Shown here: in pieces, positions 10,701-22,338 of the stretch | Position numbering within the stretch: the stretch's first letter is position 1 | How the letters are laid out: the number at the start of each line of letters is the position of its first letter | Made by a program: the position numbers and the translations under genes | Notes under the pieces: generated by a model | What the model was told of the DNA's origin: nothing | Databases searched by the model: none | What the model saw: only the letters and a program-made list of their open reading frames with translations | Assembly: GCA_009667805.1 (NCBI GenBank) | Contig: CM019064.1 | Coordinates: 268,813,662-268,877,661, forward strand | DNA from: Leptobrachium leishanense | Taxonomy: Eukaryota > Chordata > Amphibia > Anura > Megophryidae | Direction: 5' to 3' | Length of the DNA stretch: 64,000 nucleotides

Positions 10701-11975
10701 TGTTAAGCCTGTAGAAGAATGCTGGACCATTCCTTTTGAAGAGTGGACTCTTACCGTTCAATTCTCTGCTATTCCAAAATGGAATATACATGAGCGAATC
10801 ATCTGGCACACCATTAAAGGGCAAACATGAAAACTATGACTTTTGTATGTCTATTTTTTTTTTTTGTGCGTAGAAGTAAGGCCAAGAGTATATTAAAAAG
10901 ATTCTGATCGGAAAACCTTAGAAGATGTTTTGAGCATATCTACAAATGAGTGGTTTGCTAAAGTGGAGACAAGCATTTTAAACAGAGCCCTGGAAAGAAA
11001 AGCAATTCTATTAGTCATAACTTGTGGCAACTTAAAACATGTCCTTGCAAAGATTCTATAATGGTAAGCAAATTGATTTTTTTCTTCTTGTATGTGCCAG
11101 CCATACTCCAAAGAAAATTGAATCCTAATATTCTTATTATGGAAAAATTACCACGAAAAAGCTTTTGTGGAATTGTAGAACTGATTTTATGCGGATATAA
11201 TGCCTGTAAATGGGTTAAAGAAAGGTAATGCGTATTTAAAGAAGTCATAAACCATTTTTTGTGTGTGTGACTCATGTATTTTGCAAGAAGTCATGCGCAA
11301 TTACAAATATATACCTTACCAAGTATTCAAAATCTAATTTAAGGCAGTAGTGTTTAATCAAAGTCAAGACTATAAAAAAGGAAACTATTTATATTGTGCT
11401 ATGCTAAAGATTACTTTTGTGTTTTTATATTGATGTAGAAATGCACTTTGTATACTTGAAGTTTTCAAAACCAAGTCTTGCTCATTTGCTAGAATGGAAG
11501 GACATATTGCAAAGATGTTTTTCTATTCTGTTCAGGAATCCACCGTACAGAGGAATATTTATGAATGTTCGGCAAAAATATTCTATGAATGACTAAAATA
11601 TGCAATGTTCATTTTTGCATTGTGTACAAAATGTCTTTTTAGATAGTACATTCAATCTCTTCTTTAATTACCAGGGCTTCCAAGGATGTTTGTGTCTATA
11701 TATCACAGAAAACCTGATCTCTAACTACATGAGAGACTCTCGAATTTATGGGCAGCAATGTATAGGTTTCTTCTGCTGGCACTCTTATTTTTATAATGGA
11801 AAGTATTTCTTCACACTGGTGACATTGTTCATATACTATTACATAAGTGCTTTGATGTGTTATGCAACAAATCTTAAAAACTAAGGGCCTTTTTCTGGCT
11901 CAGCTGTTACTAGCGAGCAATTAAAATGTAAAGTCATTGTGAGCCATTAACCCTTATCAGCTCCCTATTATAAGC
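10701..11975. other. Downstream of CBLB, no repeat recognised
   Basis: AT-rich sequence without recognised mobile elements; this is the longest repeat-free block near the gene. It may be a distal 3' UTR or flanking sequence. Small open frames here (for example 11600-11884) show no family features. Confidence 0.4.
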
Positions 11976-13930
11976 TTATAACAGAAGGGAGTTGCTAATA
12001 TACCAACAGTGGCGATGGCCATTGGTGACTTTGAGGGCAGTTTCCGTTGAGTGTAGAGCATGGAAGCCTGATTGCAGAGGTTCAAGTAGGGAATTAGAGG
12101 ACAGAAAGAGGGCAAGGAGGTTGAAAACTAGTTTTTCCAAGAGCTTGAGGTAAACAAAAGAGTTGGGATTGAGGGAGGGTTTATTTTGTATAGGGGTAAC
12201 CTCTTCGTGTTTGAAGGCAGATGGGAAGGAGCTGGGGGAGAGAGATAGGTTGAAGATGTGTGTGAGAGCAGGGGTGAAGGAGGAGGAGAGTGGTGGCATT
12301 AGATGTGTGGGAATGGGGTCGAGCGGGCACGTAGTGAGATGTGAGGAATGGGCTTCTCCATAGTGGCTGGGAGGAAGCGGCAGAGGGGCCTTCTGGGAGT
12401 GGAGGTGGTCAATTCCTGGTTTGTGTCAGGATGTTGCTTATAATGGCTGATTACTTCAATAAAATGAAGTCCTGAGCGCTAAAGGCAGATGAGGGGGGGA
12501 GGTGCGGGTGGGTGGAGGAGAGGGTCGAAAGTGGCCCAGAGTCAATTAGGGTTGGATGACAGAGTAGATCTCAGAAGGCTTGTTTAGCCAAGTGAAGGGC
12601 AGAGTTGTATGACCGCAGGATAAACTTGAAATGAATGAAATCTGCTTCAGAGCGGTATTTCCTCCAGGCACGCTGTGCAGTGTGGGGCCGTAGAGTTGAG
12701 AAGCAAGCCTGTCTAGAGCAGAGATGAGAGTAGCATATAGTGGTCAGTGACAGCGACAGGGCAGGTTGAGGTGTGTGGGAGATGTTGAAGGAGATTGGAG
12801 AATTGATGGGTATCCACAGCATGCAGATTTCTGCGAGGTACATGTGCGGGATGGGGGAGCAGGGAAATTTGGTAATCCAGGTAGGTTGAAGGAAAGAAGG
12901 TGGTGGTCAGAGATGGGGAAAGGGTGACAGGTGAACTCAGAAATGGAAAAGAGGTTGGAAAAAACAAGGTCAATACAGAGGAGTAGGGAGAAGGGTGGAT
13001 TGTGTAAGTCCAAGTGAGGATGTTTATGAAAGAAGTTTGGAAGCAGCAGGGGCAGAAGGATCATCAATTGGAATGTTGAAGTGATCAAGAATTAGGCATG
13101 GAAGGGTTAGTAAACAGTGAGAAAACCAGGTAGGGAAATTCACAAGGAACTGGGAGGTCGGTCCCGGTCGGTGGTAGATGACTGCCACTCAGAGCGAGGG
13201 GAGAAAACGGGCAGATGCAGCGTGCTTCAAAGGAGGAAAAAGAGATGGGGTGGAGGGTGGTGGTAGGTACAGATGGAAGAGGACAAAATTCCAACCCCCC
13301 CCCCTGCTATCCGGTTTCTCACCCTGTCTAGGTGTATGGCTGAAGTGTAGACTGCCATGTGTGAGAGCAGCAATGGAAGCAGTGTCAAAGGGAGTTAGCC
13401 AGGTTTCTGTGACAGCTAGGAGATTGAACGAGTTTGAGATGAAAAGCTTGTGGATAGCTGTGAGTTTATTGCACACAGAGTGAGCATTCCAGAGGGCGCA
13501 GGAGAAAGAGGACAGGCGCTGATGGCTTCTAGCAATGAGGTTACTGGGATTGTGGGGAGTTGTGTTACTTGTGTGAGAGAATGAGCGGGAAGTAGTGGAC
13601 TTGTGGGGCCAGGGTTATTAGAAATGTCACCTGCATAAAGTAACAACAAGAGAGTGAGAAAAAGGTGGGAATGGTATTTGTGTGAGGTGAGGATGATTGT
13701 AAGCCAGAGAATTAGACGGAGACTGGTTTCTGAAGAAACAAAGGAGTTCATGGACGGCCATCATGTGGGAAGAGAGAAGGGTTGGAAAGATGCAGATGGA
13801 ACATTGCCCCTGTACCATCAGCCTGTCTATGTTAGGAAAAGGGCAGAGGTAGAGTAGAAGCGTGAGCAAGCATTGTGCAGCAGTGTGATTAGTAGCTTGT
13901 GGGCCTTGCAGTTCCTCCTTCCAGTTTCCC
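11976..13930 (-). mobile_element. CR1/L2-type LINE remnant (endonuclease + N-terminal RT), minus strand
   Basis: On the minus strand, reading from high to low coordinates, broken frames give three parts. First is an N-terminal 'G-D-I-S-N-N-P-G-P' box (about 13.6 kb), typical of the start of CR1/L2 ORF2. Second is an APE endonuclease with L-L-A-V-T-E-T-W-L (about 13.4 kb) and L-V-F-S-N and P-I-S-D-H-H-L-L (12.7-13.1 kb). Third is an RT start with [23 protein letters not shown] and L-Q-S-G-F-H..H-S-T-E-T-A-L (12.0-12.3 kb). The frame changes several times and stops are common, so it is dead. The sequence ends just after the H-S-T-E-T-A-L box; the RT palm, thumb and 3' tail are missing at the low-coordinate end. 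Confidence 0.8.
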
Positions 13931-13933
13931 AAC

Positions 13934-14795
13934 TCCAGTTAGTAACTCCACTTGGGAGTTACTTATAAGAGTTTTAAATAATTTATATGCATACTATTTT
14001 TAATTTCTTAATCCTTGCCTTATTTTTCTGAGTGTTTTAAGGAAGCGTACAACAGTGTTCATATTCTCTATTCTCAACAAGCCTAGATATTCATGACAAA
14101 GTATATAAGGAGACTATCCTGGTGTTCTTATGTGCACTGACATCTAGCAATTGGTACATTTTAAGTTCACACAGCTGGTGCCAAGCCGCCTGGAGTAGCT
14201 GTAGATTCACAAGTGCTAATTTGATTAGGTGGCAACAGACAGGAAATCAGCAAAAGATGGGGGTAAATTAAAGAACAAGTTTAAGATTGACGATCACTTC
14301 ATACAGGAGTCCCATACCATAAAAATAATACAATGAATCAGAATTTGTCACAATGAGGGGGACCTGATGATGAGGAGAGGTGGAGTCCCATACCTGTGGA
14401 GAGAGGAGACCCCTTAGGAAGCACAGCAGGGATTAGGGGTCCTGATGGTGGGGGCATCCTGGATGATGGCATGAATGCAACTCCAGTTGGTAACTCCACT
14501 TAGACAAGACCACTTGAGACCAGGCTGAGAGCCCCTGGCGGTCTTATGTGCACTGACTGCTAGCAATCAGTGCATTTAAGCTCCCACACCTGGTGCCAAG
14601 CCGGCTACAGATTTGATAACTTTAAGTTTTAAATAATCTCTATGCATACTATCTTTAATTTCTTACGCATTACCTTATTTTTCAGAAAATGTTTTCAGGA
14701 ACTGTACAACAACAATGTTCTTATTCTCTAGTCTCCTTATATCCTTTGTCATGAATATCTAGGCTTGTTGAGAATAATCTTTGGGCTCCCTTGGT
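13934..14795. repeat. Compound local repeat with direct and inverted copies
   Basis: Four blocks occur twice. D: 'ctccagtt(a/g)gtaactccactt' at 13934 and 14480. A: 13972-14070 and 14628-14730 ('gcatactat(t/c)tttaatttctta..'). C: about 14121-14192 and 14533-14606 ('tcttatgtgcactgac..tggtgccaagcc'). B: 14070-14114 is the inverted complement of 14739-14787 (a segment around 'caagcctagatattcatgacaaag'). The order is D-A-B-C, spacer, D'-C'-A'-B'inverted. The element type is not recognised. Confidence 0.65.
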
Positions 14796-15250
14796 ATATG
14801 CGATACCTAAAATAGGACAGAGAAGTGAACGTTAGTAGGTTAAACAATTTTGTGTAGTTATAGCAAGTACATATTCTGTTAACTCCATTACAATCAACGT
14901 ACAGTTCCATCCAACTTACATATTGCAATACTTTGTTACTGGAGAGTTCTTTTAGTTCACTGAAGTTCCCTAGATTTTGAAAGTACTATGGTGGCAGTGA
15001 AATGCGGAAATATTCTAAGCATGGAGAGAGAACTAGGCGTTAAAGCTACAATCTATTTGGAATATATTGTGCTCTTCCACTCCTATACAAATGTATAGTG
15101 TGTGAATTTGCTTCTCGTTGCTGAGGTCCCATCCATTAGAAACTAATGGGTACTTCTAGTAATGTTCTTGCCTTTTATGGCCATATACCTACAGGAATAC
15201 ACAAACCTTTCCCCATCAACTCCGAAGAATGTTCTCTCTTTGCAGCTTTA
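14796..15250. other. Unannotated intergenic sequence
   Basis: Nothing recognised; AT-rich single-copy-looking sequence up to the next MITE. Confidence 0.4.
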
Positions 15251-15677
15251 GGCCAAGGTCAGACGAAAGCAGTTTTAACGTGCGTTTAGCCGCACGAAAT
15301 CACGGCCGTGCTAGCAGCAAATGACGTCCAATGCCGGGGAACATACGACGAACGGCCGCACGAAAGTTCGTCCGCGCAACGCAAGTGGCAAACGAACGCA
15401 TTTTTTCGAGAACGTCAAACCGCTACTACTGACGTACAGAGTGCGCTGCGGCCGCATAGCGGCGTGTGTGCGTGATTGGGAGACGTCAGACGCTGCACAC
15501 GTCCGGCCAACATAACGTCCAGACGCAAAAAGGGTTTTATTGATGATCCGTACAAAATCACGTACGAAAATGCGCATCGTATGACCGCTATCGCGTATTC
15601 CGTGAAAAAATACGTCCATTCGTTCGAACGCACTTTTTCACAGACAACGTGAAAAATGCGTTCGTCTGACCCTAGCC
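15251..15677. mobile_element. CpG-rich PIF/Harbinger-like MITE, copy 1
   Basis: Starts GGCCAAGGTCAGACGAA and ends TTCGTCTGACCCTAGCC, flanked on both sides by TTA (15248-15250, 15678-15680). It is rich in CpG ('acgtgcgttt', 'cacggccgtg', 'gacgtcagacg') and largely self-complementary in its outer parts. No coding capacity. Same family as 26130, 28081, 28632, 28941, 40960 and 55176. Confidence 0.85.
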
Positions 15678-15680
15678 TTA

Positions 15681-16155
15681 CTCTCCTTGTCATGGTTTGT
15701 TCAGCAGGTAGACCGGTACAAGCCGCCAAGTACTGGATAGAGGCACAGCAAGCACATATACTGGTACAGTTAAGGTGATCTGTTCTAGTCACAGTGAACA
15801 GGAATCACAGGAACCTGAATATGCAGTATGTAAGATTACAAAAACTAACATTTTACAGGAGATACTATGAACACTGAAGGAAACCTTTTGGTTTTACAGG
15901 AAAACCGCTTGGGCTGAAAACCGGCACAGGCTTCAGACAATACTCCAGAGCACAGCCTGACGAGCATGCAGAAGCACCTGGTTATAGGGCCATTTTTATA
16001 GGACGTTCTCCAATAAAGCTATGAGCAACACAAAAAACAGGCTTGGGATATATGCATGGTTAACACGTGGAAGACTCAAAACACAAAGCGCCAACCCCAG
16101 CACAGGTCCTCTTGCCCTTCCTCTGTGGCTTTGAGCATGGTATGTGACAAGACTA
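15681..16155. other. Unannotated intergenic sequence
   Basis: Nothing recognised between two MITEs. Confidence 0.4.
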
Positions 16156-16336
16156 TCAGGGTTATTCAGAGAAAGGTGACAATCAGGAGAATTGGCAGAC
16201 GAGAACAATCTAGACCAAATAGCCAATTTGTAAAGTGAGATAAATGGGAGAATTTTTCTGGTTTGGCTATTTTGACCTAGAATTTTCACTTCTACTGCCA
16301 ATTCTCCTAAGGTTCAACTTTCTCTGAATAACCCTG
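16156..16336. mobile_element. Palindromic TA-MITE, copy 2
   Basis: TCAGGGTTATTCAGAGAAAGG at the left and CTTTCTCTGAATAACCCTG at the right, flanked by TA (16154-16155, 16337-16338). The arms fold over most of the length ('gaattttcacttct' and relatives). Confidence 0.85.
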
Positions 16337-16338
16337 TA

Positions 16339-16988
16339 AACAGCAATTGTAACTGATGTGAGAATAGGATTGTTTTTTTGTGGATGCAGTTCGAGTAGAA
16401 AACAACCATAGCGATTAAAAACCGCTTGCAGCCATCATGACCAATATCTACAATTTCTTTCTATAGCCTTTATTTTGTATGTTTTCATAAAAAAGATTAA
16501 TATACAAATCATAGAAACATAGGGGCTAAAATGCAGCTTTGATGTTTGTTTCCTGAACTACTTCATCTTCAAAGCATATCAACGAATTCTTTATGTAAAA
16601 AGGAATGAACGGTTATATGTGGGTTAGCTATGATAGTATATGGTGCATGAGTACGACATTTAAAAAAATACATTACCTAGCTCGGACACGAAGAACCTGG
16701 CTCTTTGAATGCTCATCAGTATAATGCTATCTACATGCATTTCCTTTCATCCACGTTTCCATGAATACCATGTTTCCATGAAACCGCTGTCTTCTCATCT
16801 GTAGAGCATGGCCGGAAGGTTGTTTTATTATCACAACACCCTAGCGATAGAGCCCCTTCTTCATTCCTTCTCCTTTTGAATTAGATCACTTTCAAATGTA
16901 AGTTGGGAAATCATGATGCCCTCCACAGTATAAAAAGTTGGAAAAAAAACAAACCACTATATGAAATGTAAAAAGTAATGGTTTAGAC
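16339..16988. other. Unannotated intergenic sequence
   Basis: Nothing recognised; AT-rich. Confidence 0.4.
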
Positions 16989-17172
16989 CAGTGGTTCCCA
17001 TCGCTGGTCCTCAGGGCCCACTAACAGGCCAGGTTTTCCAGATCTCTGAAGCACAGCACAGGTGATATGATTTGCTACTCGGTGATTGCAGGATTCGGTC
17101 TGCTTCTCCTCATGGTGATCTACAAAATCTGACCTGTTAGAGGGCCCTATGGACCAGGGTTGGGAAACACTG
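16989..17172. mobile_element. hAT-type short MITE, copy 1
   Basis: CAGTGGTTCCCATCGCTGG at the left and TTGGGAAACACTG at the right. The inside 'tcctcagggcccactaacagg' has its inverse near the other end. It matches the copies at 19463, 36980 and 37191. No clear 8-bp duplication remains here (gtttagac versus aaatacaa). Confidence 0.75.
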
Positions 17173-17775
17173 AAATACAATACAGACTTGTTAATTTTTT
17201 AGTACTGTTCAGCAAAATGCAGCAGGATCATGTAGCTTCGAAATAATTCAAAGCTTTAATAGTTTTCCTGTGGCTCAATTAAACTGTTATTGAACAGTTA
17301 ATTTGGATTAATTCATTGTTAATGCAAATTCTATTATTTGCATGTATGATATATGAGTAGTGACTGAATGCTTTTGTAATCGGGTTTTTGTTTGTATTCT
17401 CAACAATGTTGTTTGGTAATTGAATGTCTGGGGTAAATCTGATTTTACTTTAAAAGAGGTTTTATTGGTGCTAAAATAACAGATGTTACTCAAAACAAGT
17501 GTCTGTTTACAAATCTACCGTGTTTATATATATATATATATATGTGTGTGTATATGAACCTCGTCCTCTTGTCAGGCTTTATGGTCTTTTAAAATAATAT
17601 TCTTCTCTACAAACACTTGTTAGTGTTTTATCTCCAATTTGTTAGACTTTTTAGGCCGGGAGCCATAGTGGGATAAAGAAGCAGTAGTAATATGTATCTT
17701 AACGTAAATGATGTTGTGGTAACTAGATATTCTCTTAATGTGGGCGACTTATATTGTGACTGGGTGCTCTCTGTA
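17173..17775. other. Unannotated sequence with a TA/TG microsatellite
   Basis: A (TA)n(TG)n run lies at about 17525-17555. Otherwise nothing is recognised. Confidence 0.5.
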
Positions 17776-18522
17776 TGGGCTAAATCATGATCTTGGCGTT
17801 AAAACGCAGGCGCAAGGAAGGAAAAACTGCGCCTGCAGTTTTCCCCCTTGCGCCCACTTTTTAACACTGGATTACAATGCAGGCGCAAAAAATGCTGCCT
17901 GCATTATTACTGCACGTTAAAATCCTGGATGCACGCGGCAGAGCTGAGCGCAGCATCGAGCATCCACTCGATGGAGTCCATAGGACTACATTGAGTTTCC
18001 CCCTGCCGGTCACATGACCAGCCGGATCTCACCTCGCGAGATCCAGCCAGTCGGCGTAGTGATACGCAGGGAGAGACTGGGGGGACTTTTTCTCCCAGTC
18101 TTTCCCTGCTCCTGCCGGCTGGAGGAGGCAGTTGGAGCCGCGGTCCTCGCCGCGGGACAGAGGGTGAGTATTAGATGCAATTTTTTTATTTTTTTTTAGG
18201 CTGGTGTTAACGGATTCTACAGAAGCAGAATCCGTTAACACCAAGTCCTGGCTGTGGTTAATTCTTTGCTAACCAGAGCCGGACGTTAATCAGCGCTAGT
18301 AGATTGTAATACTAACACTGATTAACACTTTGCGCTCCCCATGTTAAGTATAGGGAGCACAAAGTACAGTAACCTCGCGCTGAAAAGTGCAAGGTACCAG
18401 ACGCAAACGGGTTACTTAACCCGTTTGCGTTTGGATTGTAATATGCAATAAACACCACAGCAAATGTTAATGCTCACGCAAGTGAGCGATAACGTTTGCG
18501 TGAAGATTGTAATGTAGCCCTT
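17776..18522. mobile_element. TA-flanked non-autonomous element, family E copy 1
   Basis: Inverted termini TGGGCTAAATCATGATCTT and AAGATTGTAATGTAGCCCTT, with TA at 17774-17775 and 18523-18524. It contains internal hairpins: 'ggtgttaacggattct' (18192-) against 'agaatccgttaacacc' (18226-), and 'aacccgtttgcgt' against 'acgcaaacgggtt'. Modules such as 'gctccccatgttaagtatagggagc' recur at 21270 and 27268. GC/CpG-rich, no coding capacity. Confidence 0.7.
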
Positions 18523-18524
18523 TA

Positions 18525-19462
18525 TGTTTGGAACAAAGTACCTAAATTTCAACAATTACTTGATGTCTGAATGCCTGACCTTGAACTACCCAATGCCAGT
18601 TCAGCTGGCACACAATGTTCCTGTAAAGGCAGCACAGTATGAAGCATTTGGTTGCCACTTAAGGTAGTAAATTCTTGTCTTACTCAGTTCTTCATATTCT
18701 TTTTCCACTGACCTTAATACAGTTTGACTGAAAGCTGTATTTGAATGATTGATACAGTAATATTCGCCCATGCAACTACCTTACATGACTCATTTAAAAC
18801 AATTATTTTGATATTACCAAGCAAGAAATGCCAAGTAGTGTAATCAATCACTGCTTCCATTGACGCAGTAAATGTCTGGTCACGGCAGTCAGTTTTAAAG
18901 ACGTGTGCATGCTGTTATGTTCACCCCAAACCTACTCAGCTTGAAAAGTTTGTTTTAGACATTTTATTGCTTGAGAGATTCAAGTACATGTGAAATGTTG
19001 ATTTATGTTTTTTACATATAGTATGTGAAGTCATTTTAGAGATTTTGAAATATTTTCCTATCTATGCTTAATTCTTTCAGTTTTTTTGGGCCTTAGACAA
19101 TGGTTTCACCTTTTAGAAGAAGCACATTTCTTACTCTACAGAATACACCACTTTATACGATTTTATTTCTCAATGATCGATAAAAATAATTTTACATTTT
19201 CCCTCAGTCCACTTCACGACTGTTGCCACCAGTGAAATGCTAAGGAAGTCCTATCTGCACGAGTGATACAGCAAGCCACAATGTTGATCTCATCCTTGTA
19301 AGACCTTGCCAGGAAGGTACTGCCAATACCCTTCTAGGCAACTTGAGCAAAGAGCCCACATCTGGATTACCATATATACTTATGGTGAGCAAAAACAAAA
19401 TTCATGAGAGTACTGAGAACAGGCAACAGAAGAGGTGGCTTCCTTGACATCTCAGTTTAGGC
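18525..19462. other. Unannotated intergenic sequence
   Basis: No repeat or gene recognised. The last 8 bases (19455-19462, GTTTAGGC) are the target duplication of the following MITE. Confidence 0.45.
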
Positions 19463-19644
19463 CAGTGTTTCTCAAACTTGTCCTCAGGACCCACTAACAG
19501 GTCATGTTTTCCAGATATCTGGAGCTCAGCACAGGTGATATGATTTGCTGCTCAGTAATTGCAGGATTCCATCTGCATTTCCCCAAGCTGATCTGCAAAA
19601 TCTGGCCTGCTTGGGGGTCCAGAGGAGAGGTTTGAGAAACACTG
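19463..19644. mobile_element. hAT-type short MITE, copy 2, with 8-bp duplication
   Basis: CAGTGTTTCTCAAACTTG at the left and GGTTTGAGAAACACTG at the right. Perfect 8-bp target duplication GTTTAGGC at 19455-19462 and 19645-19652, the hallmark of hAT insertion. Confidence 0.9.
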
Positions 19645-19652
19645 GTTTAGGC

Positions 19653-20092
19653 CACCCTTTCTGGGTGATAGTAGTCTGAATAACGTATGGCATAGCCTCC
19701 ACTCTAATGGCATTATCTAGCTAAAACTGTCACCTGAACAGGTACCCACCATAGGGCAGGCCGTTACTGCTGATGCCCGTTCTGCGCAATCGTGTAATCT
19801 CTGTATTAAAAATCTGTATTCTTTCTTTTTCGAATACCCTGCAATGTAAAGGTTTTAGTAAAAGTAGAATTTTTCTAGTAGAAAAAGTCCTATCTGCACC
19901 AATATTTACCGTGAAATACTTTCTTCATTAGAAAACGATCTTATTTCAGAAATTGAGCTGATCAATAAAATAGTTTGAATAATGTGATCTGCTAGTCAAA
20001 GCCTGGCACTGCAATATGTAAGTGCTTTATAAGTACCTGTAACTGTACCTGTATATGTCCTTAAGACACTGCAGATACATTCTGGACACATA
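19653..20092. other. Unannotated intergenic sequence
   Basis: Nothing recognised. Confidence 0.4.
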
Positions 20093-20272
20093 CAGGTCTG
20101 TTCACTAAAAGGTGAAACTCTGGAGCATTGGCAGGTGAAGAGAACAATAGAGCAAATAGAAGATTTGGAAAGTGAGATAAATGGGAGAATTTTTCTGGCA
20201 TGGCTATTTGGACCTTGAATTTTCACTTCTCCAGTCATTCTCCTGAGTTTCACCTTTTATTGAATAAACCTG
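20093..20272. mobile_element. Palindromic TA-MITE, copy 3 (diverged)
   Basis: CAGGTCTGTTCACTAAAAGG at the left and CTTTTATTGAATAAACCTG at the right, flanked by TA. The interior 'gtgagataaatgggagaatttttctgg' is identical in type to the other copies. The right TA (20273-20274) is shared with the start of the next element. Confidence 0.8.
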
Positions 20273-20274
20273 TA

Positions 20275-21440
20275 AGAGCCATATTACATCCTTCAAGCTA
20301 AACCGGGGATGCAAACAGGGAAAACCTTCGCCTGACGGTTTTTTGGTAGCCTTCGCCATTATAGCGTGAGATTCCAGGGCAGGCGCTGCCTCAACACCTC
20401 GCCCCGGATCCACGCATTACCCTAGGTGATACTCGCGGTAGCGCTGCCACAAGTATCACCTCCTAGAGTCCATAGGATTCCATGGAGGGTTGCGCTGCCG
20501 GACCACAAGCAGGGCCGGATTTATAAGTAGGCAAAGTAGGAATGTGCCTACAGGCGCCTGCCACAAGAGGGGCCTTGGTCTGTAAAATATATGTTTTCCT
20601 TATTTTTACAATTTACAATCATTTAGACCACTGTATCTCTAAAACCCTAAGGGCTAGAGGGACATATGAGGTATCATTTGAAAGGCCAGATTATGGCCTT
20701 TTCAGTGATATCAAATATAACCAGGTTAGATTTATTTAAAAATAAAACAACAATATAATATTTTTCTTTTTTCTAGCACAGCAATATTATTAATTTTACA
20801 TTTATTAAGTGAACAGTGATGCTGCGCTAACTCACATTCTCATTTCCCACACTGCCAGCAAGTGTGGAACTGATGATGCAATGCATTGATTCATCGACAA
20901 CCTAGACTGTTGCACTACAGTGGGGAGCAAATCCGGCCCTGGCCATCAGCCCTGCGTGATCTCGCTCTCGCAAAATCACGTAGGTGCGCAGAGTGATCGT
21001 GGAGGGACACTGGGGACTATTTGTCCTCAATCTCACTCTGCTCCCGGTGGCCAGAATTAGCGGATTGGGCTGCCATTCTCACCGCTGGATGAGAAGTGAG
21101 TATCGGATTTAATGGTGAGGGTTTTGCTAATGCTAAATGATTCTGCAAAAGCTGAATAAGTTAGCACCAGCTTATAGATGATTGTAAAATTTTTGTTACC
21201 GCATCGGTGTGGCAATTAGCGTTAGAACTTTGTAATACCTTACGTATCCTAATGTTAATTACTGTTTGCGCTCCCCATGTTAAGTATAGGGTGAGCGAAG
21301 TTCAGTAAGCTCGCGCAATCACCGATGAGCTAACAATTTTTTTCCCCTGATTAGCATTAGGGATGTAATATGGGTGGCATGCATTAAAGTCACTGAACCT
21401 GATGTTAACTCTTACTCGCCCAAACAGTACAGTCAGCATT
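20275..21440. mobile_element. Family E element, copy 2, with nested G element; right end uncertain
   Basis: The left end AGAGCCATATTACATCC is like the E termini. The interior has 'ctccccatgttaagtataggg' and 'gagactggggactat'-like modules as in copy 1. It is split by the CAGGGCCGG element at 20510-20941. The right end is blurred; 'ggatgtaatatggg' at about 21361 resembles either an inner repeat or the terminus. Confidence 0.5.
20510..20941. mobile_element. hAT-like element (family G, short copy), nested in E
   Basis: CAGGGCCGGATTTATAAG at the left and CAAATCCGGCCCTG at the right. Shares interior blocks with 593-1500 but is about half as long. No perfect 8-bp flanking duplication was seen. Confidence 0.6.
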
Positions 21441-21471
21441 CACAAGAGAAGTTATGTCTGACGTACTGTAA

Positions 21472-21685
21472 CCTTTTTTTTTTTTTTTTGAGAAAGGATT
21501 TTACCAGGAAGGATACTTTGAGATTTCTCTTGTTTTCAAGTATGTCCTGGGTGGTGAGTATGTACTGTTAGGTGTCTTGCCCAAGGACACTTACTGGAGA
21601 GGTTGCTCGCTGGGATCGAACCCATGACTCCACAGGCTCTCTCCATGCAGAGCAGTGACATTACCTCTACTCCACCCAGCCGGTA
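21472..21685 (-). mobile_element. tRNA-derived SINE, minus strand
   Basis: Read on the minus strand: a tRNA-like head with a B-box-like GGTTCGATCCC (complement at 21612-21622), then 'agtaagtgtccttgggcaag', and a tail 'ccttcctggtaaaatcctttctc' followed by poly(A) (the T run at about 21474-21490). The second copy at 47205-47370 is collinear. Confidence 0.75.
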
Positions 21686-21689
21686 CTTT

Positions 21690-22338
21690 GGATCATGTTC
21701 TGGAGCCAGTATGCAAATAAACTTCATTTTGTATTAAATTAAATGTCTTGGTACTCCTCCAGAATATGTACATATTGAGTTAACTAGAGTTATCTCAGGC
21801 AGTAAAAAGTGCTTTTGAAGATCGAATTAACTCTTATGGTAATGAAGGGGTTAAGACTGATCGGCTTTCACTGAAATCAGAATGCAAAGTTTTTATTATT
21901 GCATTTTTCAAGGATATGTAATGCATGATTTTTAATGAGCTCACTATCCAGACCCCTTATAACATTTCTCTTTTGGAGAATGCTTTTCAAGGAGAATTGT
22001 TTTTTTAAAATTTACTAAGATCGACAAATTACATTTTAAAATTGTAATGTTGCTGCTAATTATCTTCACCGGCTCCTTGAATGAGGTATATACCATCTTC
22101 TCATTTTCCTGTAATCTATTATGTTCCATTCATCCCATGATAATTGGAATAGGAAATTATCTTTGGCAAAAGTGCACTCTCAACTATCTGCTTTGATTCA
22201 TAGCACTTGATCTTCAGGATCTTTTGTTTTCTTTTACTTTTAATTGTGACGAACTGATTACAAATCATAAAACTACCTACGTTAGGAGTGTAAGCATATG
22301 AATTAATGACTACAATTATTTTGGTTTAACATTTTTAA
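21690..22338. other. Unannotated intergenic sequence
   Basis: AT-rich, nothing recognised; ends in the TTAA flank of the next element. Confidence 0.4.

Noticed and set aside
16989..17172. 8-bp target duplication around this hAT MITE
   Set aside because: Flanks are GTTTAGAC and AAATACAA; unlike the three sister copies no match remains, so none is claimed.
21612..21622. A tRNA gene (B box GGTTCGATCCC)
   Set aside because: No cloverleaf can be completed; the sequence continues into a SINE body with poly(A), and a second copy exists at 47205.
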